Source: Vesta saturnalis
Lineage: Eukaryota; Arthropoda; Insecta; Coleoptera; Lampyridae
Assembly (NCBI GenBank): GCA_036346205.1
Contig: JARFJB010001982.1
Location: 1,013,001-1,077,000 of the forward strand
Direction of reading: 5' to 3'
DNA length: 64,000 nucleotides
Position numbers and translations under genes: made by a program. Position 1 is the stretch's first letter. Every line of letters begins with the position of its first letter. The notes under the pieces are model-generated. The model saw only the letters and a program-made list of their open reading frames with translations. It was not told the origin of the DNA and did not search any database. Shown here piece by piece: positions 35,450 to 47,104 of the stretch.

Positions 35450-38400
35450 TTTAATCCAGAAAGTAGGTAAGAATGAAATTAAGTAAAGTTGATAACTTAT
35501 AATACCTTCAGTTTCAGCTGATCACGGTAAACCAAGTAATAAAATAGTGATTCATTAAGGGTGGCGATGAACAATACCCAGAAACCGTTAGTCCATACAC
35601 TTTATGAATTGTTATAAAATCAACTTTTAGTTGTGCAGTTTATTGTTGTATAACGCAATCCATAATTTTAAACATATACTTTAGAGGAATTATTCGAAAG
35701 AAAACCTTTTTATGTGCTCGTGTTGTCCGGTTCTGCGTGTACTTCTTATTCATCTGACTGGAGAGAAAAAAATAATGGACTCGATTCCTGTTACCGTCTA
35801 CCCGGTATGAGGTGTTGTCAAGGGGGCTTCCTCTTATACGTATAGCGCCATGATCAATGCGTACACGCACATCATGTGCGGCTATTTAGGCGTGGGGTAG
35901 TATCTTCCCCCTCAGAACCCTAACTCCGTTCCTTCCGATCCTATCCTGACCGCTGTTACACGTCAAAACCTCACTAGGTGTCGTGTATTCTTACCGAAAT
36001 AAGCGGGTTGCCAAGGCAGCTACAATGGAAATGGGCGTGGTCGATATAAGGAGTAAAATGATTGAAAGTAGTTCAAACACCTTACATTTACCATTAATCT
36101 ACAACTCACAAAGCTCAGTTCGGGAAAAATTGTCTCTAGGCGCCACCACAATATTAAATTTTACTAAAATAAATAGTCTTAGGCCGAATGGTAAATTAAT
36201 CCTATCTGACTGTGGAAGACACGATTGTAACCTACTCAGTAAAATCATTCACCATTGAAATTCAATCACACTTCAAAATAAATTGATCCAAAAACTTAAG
36301 AAAAGTCTGAAATACACGAGTCGTCGTAAACTTATTGAACACACCCTGTATAAATGAAAATTCCCAAATCGTAAGACGTTAACTTGAATACTTTCTAAGT
36401 ATCTCTCGTATACCTGTAAATTTATATTTCTAACTGTCATACAACGTTGAATTAAATAAATATTCCAAATTTAGAGCATTCTAAATAAAATAAACGAAAT
36501 TAGTTTAATAATAAATTGTAAATTTTAAATTGTTCGTTGATTGCTGAATAATGCAAACATAGAGCGGTTAGTGCTTGTATTATCGCTAAAATCGTTATAT
36601 TTTATTAATACTTTATCTTTAAAATCGTATTTAGACATTCACTAATAGGTTTAAACTTTAATACTTCAAAACTTTAATTTATGCTGAATGAAAAAAATAA
36701 TAAGTACTTTGTTAATAGCGTTCTGCATTAATATTTCAAAGCTAAAATGAAATTTTGTGATCGATCTGGCTCATTACGCAATTTGCAATCGATCCTTAAA
36801 TGTGCAAAGACTAATTTCACTTATCAGAAGGTGCAACCAGTTAGGCACACAATTGACACAAATAAATGACAAAATAAATTAAACATTGGATATATATTGA
36901 CAAATTCCGCATCAATACATTAAATCTCAAATTACCCAATTCCTAAAACTCAAAATAAAATAACTAAAGTTCGATTACCTTTTTTTCTTTGAATGAACCG
37001 TAATTAATACAACAATAACAAAGAAAAAGGTACTTAAAAGATAATCGTACTTGTCTTGGTTCAATTGGTACAATCCTTAAATTCTTAGACGCACTATGCA
37101 CAAAACACAAGAGGCAGCCATATTTTCCCCTGCGTACTCGGCTATAGTACTCACTAACGCAGTGTCTATGGTTTATCCACTCGCGTACCTTGTATAGGGG
37201 CTCTTTAACCTAACATCACATCACCTTATACTGATGTGTTTGCCCTTCAAAACGTTTACTACAATGAAAAATGGTTACTTCCATATACTCATTAAAGTTC
37301 TTATTTGCTTTTATACAATCAATTTGGTATTGCTAACGATTGTACACATTCAATATCAATGATGAACGCCAATAAAAACTAAATTAAACAAACTTTTATA
37401 TCGGTCACTTAAATGGTTACCTTCACCCTTCTTTATAATAATATTAGGCCACGCGTCTCTCAATTGAACACTAATAACAAAATATTTGTTGTTAACTTCT
37501 AACCTGCCTAAGCACTTTTTATTTCTTGAAGAAAATCACTAATGTTTTCCAACTCACAATATATTAAATTATTTATTTGTGAATGTCTATATGATGTATC
37601 CCCTTTTGGGTTAATGCAGTCGCTATACATGTCCAGGTAAAACTATAATTTTCACAAATAAACTCCGACACTAACCATTCTAATAGTTACCACGCGCGCG
37701 CGAACTTTACTCAAGCTCTGCTCTAGCTATCTAAAACCTCTAACCAACTCCCTCCAATTTGACACTCGCTTATATACCTTCTGCACGCCATATTGTCAAT
37801 ACGTCACAATAAATTCTCGCTAAGATCAAAATTCACGTTAATAAAATGGCAATATATTATAAACTCACTCACTCACACGTCTACACCCATTTCTTTAGCT
37901 CAAATTCCTTTATACACAGTAGCAAAAAGACCAGTAGTTTTACCAGTGCTGTATCAAAAATTTACTCAAAACATTATTTCTCAACCAAATTTAACGCTTT
38001 CAACACAAAAATCTTTCTACAGCATTCAAATATTTCTTCACATTATAACCAATCCCTCACTAAATTCCAGTGATGTATCAATTACACCAACTTACATTAC
38101 GCATACTCAAAAAAAATTCTCTTCATGCGAACTAACTTCAGCTACATTCAAAACACGTTACATACGTTATCAAAATACTACACATACACGGTGCATCAAA
38201 ATAACCTTACTCCGCAACTACCCATAAACCCATCATGTATACATAGTGAATGAATGTATGCTGGGAATCCACGACCGTAGCTGCAGGAGTCCGCTTTAGG
38301 GGATTTTTTTGATGTTTCAACTAACAATCGTGTAACGTGTAGGTAAAATTTTCGTGCGACCTTCCATTCCGGTTCCGGTGAATGCTGTGTGCAGTTAACC

Positions 38401-38984
38401 CTTAAATAAATGTCTATGTTATGTTATGTTAGTATTTTTGTTTAGTTTTGTATTTTTCTAATGGGTTAACGAATTAAAAAACATTATTACCATTCTGAAT
38501 TTCCATTTAGCGTAGAACTTTCATCGCATAATTCTCCTCCTAAATATCATATGCGATTTTTCGTAATTTGGTTCTTACTTTCACAGGCAGCGTATAAGTA
38601 GATATGTCTTATTGAAAAATCGATATCGAGTTTTCCACGGTTATACACGTTTTGAGCATTTTTAAAAGAATGTTAACCATTCGCAACATGTATGTGTGTG
38701 GGTACGAATGGGTTCTTTATATAAATCGCTACAGTACGTTTTTGTAATATCTCAAAAACTGATAGCTTCAATGAAAAAGATGAATGAACTATAGTCTCTT
38801 TTGCGTTGTTTCTTGCACACGGGCGGCTATGAATCATGTTTCTCAAGTTGGTATCTAAATGTTTATTAACGTGTATCTGACTAGATTAACGATGTGTATG
38901 AATGGTTTAAATGTCACATTAGTAAATCGACAGATTTAAGAAGTGTGATGGGCTAATTTTTGAATTTTGACATTAGCATATTTT
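35450..38984. other. No supported gene
   Basis: Open frames at 35983-36258 and 37793-38227 have no recognisable motif and biased composition; I do not call them. The phrase acaccctgtata at about 36342 looks like one orphan mariner-type end. Around 38250-38440 a block ending in aaataaatgtctatgttatg plus further ATGTT repeats resembles a LINE 3' tail, but there is no coding support. Confidence 0.45.
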
Positions 38985-40645
38985 TTATACAATATGATAT
39001 TTAATAAAACAATGTTTTTGATGTAAGATAATGGCACATTTCTGACAAAAGAAGTTGCAATTTTGATGACAGACATTGCATCGTATCTGTTTGTCTTGGT
39101 ACACAACTAAGTGATCTAGTCTATCGTATCCAGAAGATTCATGCAAATTCGCGGATTGGCTACTAAGACATCTTTTTGATGTTTTTTTATAAGTTTCCAA
39201 AATGGATGTAGCGACTGATGGCCTAAATCGTAAATGGTCTTTTTTGCCACCTCCTGTTCTGTACAGTTGCGATGAATTTTGTAGGGCCATATCTATGCAA
39301 CGGCAAATGAGCGAAAAATACCATTTTTTGCCTTTTATCTGCATTCTGTACAGACTAATGTTTTGGTCTGCTCTATCAACTCCGCCCATATTCTCATTAC
39401 ATTTTTTTATCATCTGTGGCTGTGGTACGTGAATGCTTTTTTAATCTTTTTGAGAAAATCTTTCTCGGGTTGAGTAGGGAATAGCTTAGTGCAGTTGGAA
39501 GCAACAGTTACTACACTATTGTCAAACCAATTGCACAAACTAATAGTTTTAGTATCCGATGTAACGAATTCTAAAGCACCTCGTGCTCTTTTTTTTCATG
39601 ATAGTTGAGTGGAACAGTCTTTACCCACACGATTTCTCTTGTGGCACCAGTTCCGTTTAGCTCCAGAATTCTGAATTCTTCCAGCAATTGTAGGGAAGTG
39701 AAATATAAATGAAAAGCGGCATCATAATACCTCTTTCTAGGGACATTAGCAAATTCTAAGTCAACACTACGTCTCAGACATAAATTTTTATATTTCATCG
39801 ATAGATTAGTTGTTGAGCCCTGGTACGGTTCAAACCAATGTATCCAGGTACAGTGGCTCTTACCCATAATTTATAGCCCCATCTTATTGGCTCACCCATT
39901 ATAAATTGCTTTGAACCGTAATGCCCGAAGTACGGAACCATTGATTCAGCAACGCTGTGTGATTCCTATACATTTTTTGTTTAGAACATCAAACTGAGGT
40001 CGAAGTTTGCGACTAAATTATTATTGTGGCAACAATATTCTGTATAATAAAATTGAATCGGTTTCTAGATATTGCTTCACAAACGAGAATATTATTCGTG
40101 TCCTTTGCACTTTCCCAATACATCGACCTGCTTGAATGGCACGAGTAGCCACTAAGTAGCAAAACTTCTATGAAACACCGAAATTAGTTGTGAGCAATGT
40201 CGCCATTACGATTGTGTGAATTAGCGTACATATGTTTCGACCGGACTAGATAATTCTTTTGACCCATGTGCAGGTTGGAAAAGAGGAAAATCTGAATCCA
40301 TGTTGGTTTTTTAGTCCATTTATAAACGCGCTTTTTCTTTACAACTTGGTTAACCCTTTGAGCAAAAGTAGAAAATGGTAAATGGTCTTCACTATCGGAT
40401 TCTTCTGTTGCCCGAATATCTGTTTTAGTATGAGCCCTACTAGAACTTCAGTACGTAGTTGACTTCCTGGAAGATTATTTATGGAAACATTTTCTCCGTC
40501 CTCAGAGTCCACGTCTGTATTTTTGTTATTCGCATTTTCTGGCAGAAAAACAATTAATTCGTTAGGTAATTTATTATGCGAATCTAAATTCTCAATTTCT
40601 TCTAATAATTCATGGAGTTTTAGGGGCCTCTTCCAATAACTAAAA
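38985..40645 (-). pseudogene. piggyBac-family transposase relic
   Basis: On the minus strand the N-terminal acidic part (LPNELIVFLPENANNKNTDV, then GENVSINNLPGSQL) at 40610-40450 is followed by a decayed central domain. Next are MVPYFGHYGSKQFIMGEPIR and CTWIHWFEPYQGSTTNLSMK at about 39830. The C-terminal part at 38985-39413 is open: CNENMGGVDRADQNISLYRM, GKKWYFSLICRCIDMALQNS, then a cysteine-rich tail (CNVCHQNCNFFCQKCAIILH). MGGVDRADQ and GKKWYF are signatures of the piggyBac DDE domain, and the Cys/His tail is its zinc-binding end. Several frameshifts break it. Terminal TTAA sites are not certain; ttaa follows cctaatctggg at 41011. Confidence 0.85.
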
Positions 40646-41039
40646 AATAAAATAATTGGTACTTGATTTTGCCACTGTTCTTTTTAAAGAACACGCCACT
40701 TTTCACCCCCAAAGTTTGTTTGATGTGAATTGTTCTAACCCAACTTATATTTTCTAGAACATTTTTTTTTAAATACCTGAAAGATTTTGATTTGAGCTCA
40801 GCTGTAGGTGTCCATGTTAGATGACACAATTTTATTTTATGGAACAGTAACGTTTTTAGTTATAATATCAACCATAATCGCACAAATCACATGTAGAACA
40901 TTAGAAAACTGTATTGTCTGACCACAGACTGATAGCGCCATCTAAAAACTTAAAGAAATAATCAGGTTTTCTGTAACTTGTCTTTTAAAAGAATGGTGGC
41001 CTAATCTGGGTTAAAGAAACTGTTTCAATTTTTTCAAAT

Positions 41040-41410
41040 CTTAAATATTATATTTTGCAAGAAGTACCCCACGGTTTTATGTCCTCCCTCTATACATTAA
41101 TGATCTACCAACGGCTCAACAATCATCACATGTATATTTATTTGCCGATGTCTATCAGTAGCCAAGAGCAATGCAGTATTAGATACAATGTTTCAGTGGA
41201 GTGAAGAAAATTTTTTAAAAATTGATTCCCATAAAAATTCACACAAAACAGTTTTTAAAAAGGTCTCAAAACTAGATAAAAATATACATTAAATTAAATC
41301 ACAGATATCAAGTTGTATCAATTTCTTAGGAATCCTAATTTATAGAAACTTGCAATTCAAGACCCACATTCTAGTATTAAATAAATCTCAATATAGTATA
41401 TTGAGTATCT
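41040..41410 (+). pseudogene. jockey-like LINE reverse-transcriptase fragment
   Basis: The plus strand reads QEVPHGF, then SSLYINDLPTAQQSSHVYLF followed by AD, corresponding to the 'GVPQGS...L..IYINDLP......LFADD' core of jockey-type reverse transcriptases. The second aspartate of the catalytic pair is mutated. A short stretch (FQWSEENFLKIDSHKN) follows, then a frame-broken LGI-type tail. There is no intact product. Confidence 0.6.
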
Positions 41411-41668
41411 AGAACAGTAAGGGACGTTTACCGTTCGACGGCCATGTTTGAATTTGTATTAAATTTACCACAATTGAAATGATTTAATTTCTACTAAATA
41501 AACGAAAAGTCAAAGAAATGTCCAAATTTTTTGTTCTTATTGTTGTGAAATATAGTACCTATACAGGGTGATTTCAATTTAATGCGCCTAACTTCAGGGG
41601 CGGATTCTTTATTGGAAAATAACTATAACCATATAAAGAATATTCTTTGAAGGCTTCGTTTTCGAGAT

Positions 41669-42040
41669 ACATGGTCTTAAACTTTCCATAAAAATAATTT
41701 TTTTTTTAAATATCTTCCTAACGATTTATTAAAATAATTCAAACTGTTAGGTGGTAATAAGGATCTTTCATAATTCTAAATTTATTTCGATAGATTATGT
41801 AAGCCAGTGGCGGAGAAACAGGGTCGTCATTACATTTAAAGAAAATTTTTGAATTGCATACATGGTCTTAAACTTTCCATAAAAATAATTTTTTTTTAAA
41901 TATCTTCCTAACGATTTATTAAAATAATTCAAAATGTTAGGTGGTAATAAGGATCTTTCATAATTCTAAATTTATTTCGATAGATTATGTAAGCCAGTGG
42001 CGGAGAAACAGGGTCGTCATTACATTTAAAGAAAATTTTT
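41669..42040. repeat. Tandem duplication of 191 bp within the left TIR
   Basis: Both units begin acatggtcttaaactttcca and end at gtcgtcattacatttaaaga. They are almost identical, so the duplication is more recent than most divergence between the two TIRs. The right TIR has a single copy. Confidence 0.9.
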
Positions 42041-42269
42041 TAAATAATTTGGTATAAAAGTATGTTTTTGATAAAATCTACCAATTTCGAGTTATTTGCT
42101 ATTTTGTGCGAAGCTACATACGCATTTATTATTTTAAGTTTAGCAAATGAAATAATTTAAACTCAATTTTTTTTATTTTGCCAAATTCAAATTTTCAACG
42201 TTTTCCAGGCAACCGAAAAAATACATTTTGAGGAATTCCCTTCGTTAACGGGTTAATATTATTTAATAA

Positions 42270-43357
42270 CAATGAAATAATGCACAATTTACCACAGCTG
42301 TTCAAACCGTATCCTTCAACTTCAATGCACTTTTGACATGTTCTAGTTAGATTATTAATATGTGATTCTATTGGGACTTTATTCTGTCTTAGGATATCAC
42401 AGTTTTCTTCTATTCGCTGCTGTAAATCTTCCTGTGTTTGCACGGAGGTCCTATAAATTTCTTCTTTTAAATACCCCCATATAAAATAATCCAAAGGATT
42501 TAAATCAGGTGATCGGGGTGGCCACCTGATTGGTCCTTCGCAAGGTATTGTTATTTGTAAATCATATCTTGGTGGGAACGGATTGATCCATATTCCGTTA
42601 AAATTTTCATCAAGCCACTCACAGATTTGCCTTCCATAATGCGGCGGAGCACCATCCATTTGAACCCAATTATTGTGTATTACATTTAGTGGCGTATCAT
42701 CTAACAAGTTATCCCTTAAGTCTTGAAAACCATTGTTTAGAAATTGATGAAATGATAGAGCGTTTAGCCTAGGGGGTAAAAAATATGGTCCACAAGTGGA
42801 ATTATGAAAAACTCCCATCCACCCGTTATAGCTAAATTCACGCTGAAAAGATGATGGGCGAATTTCATGGGGGTTTTCATGTGCCCATACGCGTAGATTA
42901 TGTGTATTAATTATGCCAGTACGTGTAAAGGTTGTCTCATCTGTCCACATTATTCTATTCAAAAATAATCGATCTTGCTGATGTGATTATTGGAATCACC
43001 ACCTACAAAAATTTACTCTGGTAACAAATGTTGCCCTTCGTTGATCTCGTTTTAGTGCTTTAAATACTTTTGTTTGAGATACATTAAGCTGAAGAGTAGC
43101 CTTTCGTGTACTTCGTTTTCTGTTATTGTCGAATTATCGGAAAACTCTATTATCTTCTGGATTTAGTTGAACTTCTCTATCTAAATCCATATTCTGAGAA
43201 TTTTTTATGAGTTTTTATAAACACTCCTTTATCGGGAATTCTGCAATTTGGAAATCTTCGTTCATATTCTATTACTGCGTTTCTTGAATTTCCCGTTACA
43301 GAAACCATAAATAAAATGAATGTCTGCATATTCACGATAAGTAAAATGATGCGGCAT
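42270..43357 (-). pseudogene. mariner-type transposase with unusual (about DD54D) spacing
   Basis: The minus strand starts MPHHFTYREYADIHFIYGFC at 43357 and passes by frameshift to RNAVIEYERRFPNCRIPDKG. After a broken HTH region (NVSQTKVFKALKRDQRRA), a long open stretch begins with IMWTDETTFTRTGIINTHNL (first aspartate). It continues through GWMGVFHNSTCGPYFLPPRL and WVQMDGAPPHYGRQICEWLD (second aspartate) to RWPPRSPDLNPLDYFIWGYL (third). Fifty-four residues separate the second and third aspartates, against 41 in the other copies here. The extra residues are in NPFPPRYDLQITIPCEGPI. The end CIEVEGYGLNSC replaces the usual CIEV.G.HFEHLL. Frameshifts upstream of 42962 disable the copy. Confidence 0.8.
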
Positions 43358-43699
43358 CCTGTACACAAATCAAATAGTTTAATCAGTATCGCAAGTTTTA
43401 GTAAATGAAAGTTCACTCGCACTCTACAATTACATTAACTATCTCGAGACTGACAAAAAAATACCTTTATACCAAATTACTTAAAAATGATCACGCATTT
43501 CTGTAAATGAGAAAAAAACGTCAGTGGTGTACAAGTTTTTTTCGGAAAAAAGTAATGACAACCCTGTTTCTCCGCCACTGGCTTTCATAATCTATCGAAA
43601 TAAACTTAGAATTATGAAAGACCCTTATTAGAAATACCACCTAAAAGTTTGAATTATTTTAATAAACCCTTATGAAGATATTTAAAAAAAAATGTTATT

Positions 43700-43962
43700 T
43701 TTATGGAAAGTTTAAGACCTTGTATCTTGAAAACGAAGCCTTGAAAGAATATTGTTTATATGGCAAACTTGCACACACTTGGTTTAAGAAATCTATCGTA
43801 ATTTTTGTTGTTTCGTGTTTGTTTTTATTTTGCTTAATTAGGCTTTTCTTTTTTTTTTTTTATCAACACTTTATGTTTTCAAATAATAAGTTACTTTTTG
43901 TGATATATGCATTAGTAAATGTTTTTGTAGATCATACTGGCATACTCAGATAACTTAATTTT

Positions 43963-43975
<13 letters not shown>
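43700..43975 (+). repeat. Segment present inverted at 46299-46573
   Basis: From about ttatttttatggaaagttta to cagataacttaatttttatt the sequence is repeated as a reverse complement at 46299-46573, with few differences. The pair lies on either side of the mariner at 44332-46253, so a large palindrome-like structure is centred on that element. Confidence 0.9.

Positions 43976-44006
<31 letters not shown>
43966..44006. repeat. (TA)n microsatellite
   Basis: About 20 TA units. Similar tracts are at 44318-44331, 46254-46294, 46937-46966 and 47109-47143. All abut mariner, PLE or inverted-repeat boundaries in this interval. Confidence 0.95.
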
Positions 44007-44010
<4 letters not shown>

Positions 44011-44297
44011 TGATCAATTCTTATCGAGGGAGCAGTCATCTATTCATGTCTAATTAGGCCAGGGTTTAAAAGAAAACTCTTTGACATTTGTCAAGCTTTC
44101 GAGATAAATTTTAATCTCTTTTTCAAGACAGCTAGAAGTAAGAAAAACGAGATAATATTGTTTTATAGGAGCATGTCATGCATTAGAAAATCTAATAATA
44201 AAACTTACATGTCGTGAGGCTAAAATAGAAGTAACATTATTTCTTGAACAGAAGGACTGCTCCCTCAATAAAAATTGATCAATTTGAATTTCCACAC
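44007..44297. mobile_element. ~290-bp inverted-repeat element with hammerhead-like core
   Basis: The left phrase aaattgatcaattcttatcg followed by agggagcagtc is matched inverted by ggactgctccctcaataaaa then attgatcaattt at the right, giving about 30-bp TIRs. Internally on the minus strand, ctgtcttgaaaaagagatta then atctcgaaagc forms a hairpin (AGAGAT/ATCTC) placed between a TTGA-type box and CGAAAG. This resembles the hammerhead-like motif near PLE tails in this window. There is no coding capacity. Confidence 0.55.
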
Positions 44298-44782
44298 AGT
44301 CAAGATTACCTTCCTACTATATATATATATACAGAGTGAGTTTTAAGTATGGAACGCCTCAATTATCTCGGAAACGACTTGCACTTTTTTTATGGATTTT
44401 GGTGGGCAAGGGTCTTGTGATACGGCCGATATTATGGTGTAATTTACATTGTTGTCAGACCTTTCCTTTTTCCGGAATAATAACGAACTTTGTTATTTCA
44501 AATGTATCATCCTGTATATTTTTTGCTTTTTGAAATCCTTAAGAAATACTGATTATTTTTCATCTAAATGCCATAATTTCGGAGTTATAGCTACATTTAC
44601 GTTATCTCCGCCGAAGTTAAAATAATAAATTTAGATGGCTATGACGGTTACAATAACAACTTTCACGTTTCAATATTATCTCCGCCGAAGTTAAAATAAT
44701 ACATTTAGGTGGCTATGACTGCTACAATAACAACTTTGACGTTTCAATAAATTATTATTGTTGAAGTTTATTGAAAGTCACA

Positions 44783-45886
44783 ATGGATCGTTTATCTGAG
44801 AAAGAAAGAATTGGGATTTTAATGATATTTGGATATGGTGATAAAAGTAGAAGTCAACAAGAAACGTGTAATATCTTTAATAATTTATATCCTAACCGAA
44901 ATCCAATAACAAGATCTACTGTCAGTAAATTAGTAAAAAGTTTAACGAAACTGGTTCAGTAAAAGATTTATCCAAATCAGGGCGCAGAAAAAGTGCATTA
45001 ACTGAAAACAAATCTTTAGATGTTTGTGTCCTGTTAGAAGACGATCCACACTTGAGTACTAGACAAATATCCAGGGAACTTGATATTTCACAAACATCCG
45101 TAATGAAAATTTTACATGGTAATAAATTCCACCCATACAAAGTAACGTTGGTTCAAGAATTGTCAGATGACGATTTTGATAGAAACGATCAAAATTTTTT
45201 AAGTAATGTTATGTTTTGCGATGAGGCCACTTTTTGTACTAATGGAAACGTAAATCGGCATAATTGTAGATACTGGTCACGTAACAATCCTCATTGGATG
45301 CGTGAATCCCACACCCAATATCCCGATAAACTGAATGTATGGGCTGGAATAATAGGCTACAAAATAATTGGTCCCTTTTTCATTGAGGGTAACTTAAATG
45401 GTCAGGCGTATTTATATTTATTGGAAAATAGTATTATATCTAAGTTGGCTCGGTTATTTCCAAATCCAAGTAAGTATTTTCAATTACATTTAAAAAAAAC
45501 TTCATTATTAGAAAGTTTCAGACAATAACAATATCTTAAACGACAATATTTGGCTACAACAAGATGGTGCCCCACCTCACTATGCGCGTGTGGTGAGGCA
45601 ATACCTAAATAATGTGTTTCCTAGAAGATGGATTGGAAGGCGTGGTTTTATCGAATGGCCCCCGCGATCACCCGACATGAATCCTTTAGACTATTTCCTG
45701 TGGGGTCACTTAAAAAACATCGTTTATAAAACAAAACCTGCCAATATTCAGGAATTAAAAGATAGGATTACCACAGAGATAAGAAGAATTGAGCAGTCAG
45801 GGATGTTGCAAAATGTATTGAAAATTTTTAAAAATCGCATGGCTTGTATTGAAGTAAATGGACAACATTTTGAGCATTTGCTGTAA
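44783..45886 (+). pseudogene. DD41D mariner transposase, one frameshift, with a 52-bp intron
   Basis: ATG at 44783 (MDRLSEKERIGILMIFGYGD) leads into the first HTH (QQETCNIFNNLYPNRNPITR). Near 44938, in an A-run, one base is missing. The other frame continues with KFNETGSVKDLSKSGRRKSA, the second HTH (LSTRQISRELDISQTSVMKI) and the first aspartate (NVMFCDEATFCTNGNVNRHN). Next are LNVWAGIIGYKIIGPFF and LLENSIISKLARLFPNP. A gtaagt...tttcag interval at 45470-45521 interrupts here. Removing it restores the frame into NNNILNDNIWLQQDGAPPHY (second aspartate). WPPRSPDMNPLDYFLWGHL (third) and EVNGQHFEHLL close the gene. Spacing is DD41D. Without the single frameshift the gene would be full length. Confidence 0.88.
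45470..45521 (+). other. 52-bp spliceosomal intron in the transposase gene
   Basis: It begins gtaagtattttcaattac and ends gaaagtttcag, consensus for insect short introns. The exon before ends after the first base of a codon and the exon after supplies two bases, so splicing keeps the frame. Read through, the sequence meets a stop just after the acceptor. Host introns in this window are 48 and 59 bp, the same size class. Confidence 0.75.
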
Positions 45887-46249
45887 TCGCCTTTACTGTA
45901 GTATTCAAATTAAACGAGTTTTTTAATCATAGCCTATAAATGTATTAGTTTAACTTCGGCGGAGATAACGTAAATGTAGCTATAACTTCGAAATTATGGC
46001 ATTTAGGTATAGGGAACATTAGATGAAAAATAATCAGTATTTCTTAAGGATTTCAAAAAGCAAAAAATATACAGGGTTATCCATTTGAAATAACAAAGTT
46101 CGTTATTATTCCGAAAAAGGAAAGGTCTGACAACAATGTAAATTAGACCATAATATCGGCCGTATCACAAGACCCTTGCCCACCAAAATCCATAAAAAAA
46201 GTGCAAGTCGTTTCCGAGATAATTGAGGCGTTCCATACTTAAAATCCAC

Positions 46250-46298
<49 letters not shown>

Positions 46299-46573
46299 AT
46301 AAATCAAGTTATCTGAGTATGCCAGTATGATCTACAAAAACATTTAATAATGCATGTATCACAAAAAGTAACTTATTATTTGAAAACATAAAGTGTTGAT
46401 AAAAAACAAAAAAAAAAAAGAAAATCCTAATTAAGCAAAATAAAAAGAAACACGAAACAACAAAAATTACGATAGATTTCTTAAACCAAGTGTGTACAAG
46501 TTTGCCATATAAACAATATTCTTTCAAGGCTTCATTTTCAAGATACAAGGTCTTAAACTTTCCATAAAAATAA
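46299..46573 (-). repeat. Inverted copy of 43700-43975
   Basis: Reverse complement of the segment at 43700-43975, including the poly-T tract and cagtatgccagtatgatct-type phrases. It joins at 46573/46574 to the extra mariner end inside the shared phrase ccataaaaataa. Confidence 0.9.
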
Positions 46574-46933
46574 CCTTTACTGTAGTATTCAAATTAAACG
46601 AGTTTTTTAATCATAGCCTATAAATGTATTAGTTTAACTTCGGCGGAGATAACGTAAATGTAGCTATAACTTCGAAATTATGGCATTTAGGTATAGGGAA
46701 CATTAGATGAAAAATAATCAGTATTTCTTAAGATTTCAAAAAGCAAAAAATATACAGGGTTATCCATTTGAAATAACAAAGTTCGTTATTATTCCGGAAA
46801 AAGGAAAGGTCTGACAACAATGTAAATTAGACCATAATATCGGCCGTATCACAAGACCCTTGCCCACCAAAATCCATAAAAAAAGTGCAAGTCGTTTCCG
46901 AGATAATTGAGGCGTTCCATACTTAAAATTCAC

Positions 46934-46937
<4 letters not shown>
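46574..46937 (+). repeat. Extra direct copy of the right end of the 44332-46253 mariner
   Basis: The sequence from cctttactgtagtattcaaa to attcactctg repeats 45891-46253 nearly base for base in the same orientation. It directly follows the inverted copy of 43700-43975. Both copies end in TA microsatellite. Confidence 0.92.
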
Positions 46938-46966
<29 letters not shown>

Positions 46967-46970
<4 letters not shown>

Positions 46971-47104
46971 TGTTTCTATTTAGATTTCCACAAGTATTAA
47001 TGTTTAAATAAGACATTTTTTTCTTTAAAACTTGTGTAAATAAACGTACAATTAATTCAACGTTTCGGGAACGTCCTTTGTTCCCTTTGTCAAGAATTTA
47101 TTTG

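Larger units (their letters stand above)
44332..46253 (+). mobile_element. DD41D mariner-family element with ~315-bp TIRs
   Basis: Ends cagagtgagttttaagtatg (44332) and, inward from 46253, cagagtggattttaagtatg, both flanked by TA within TA microsatellites. The inverted copies extend to about 44645 and 45937 and share ccgaagttaaa-type phrases at the inner edge. A ~66-bp block is tandemly repeated in the left TIR (about 44606-44736). A subterminal inverted copy of the end (cctgtata near 44511 and tatacaggg near 46067) is present in both TIRs. The element carries one almost intact transposase gene. Confidence 0.9.

Noticed and set aside
35640..36258. Frames of 76 (minus) and 91 (plus) codons
   Set aside because: No family motif, splice signal or repeat support.
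37793..38227. 144-codon Thr/Ser/Ile-rich frame
   Set aside because: No recognisable motif, AT-rich codon composition and a second overlapping frame; consistent with chance.
38985..41014. piggyBac TTAA terminal repeats
   Set aside because: One plausible end (ctaatctggg then ttaa at 41011) has no convincing partner on the left, so I do not define element limits.
44930..44945. Programmed frameshift in the A-run of the DD41D transposase
   Set aside because: The heptamer does not fit the usual -1 slippery pattern in the zero frame. A single-base deletion is simpler.
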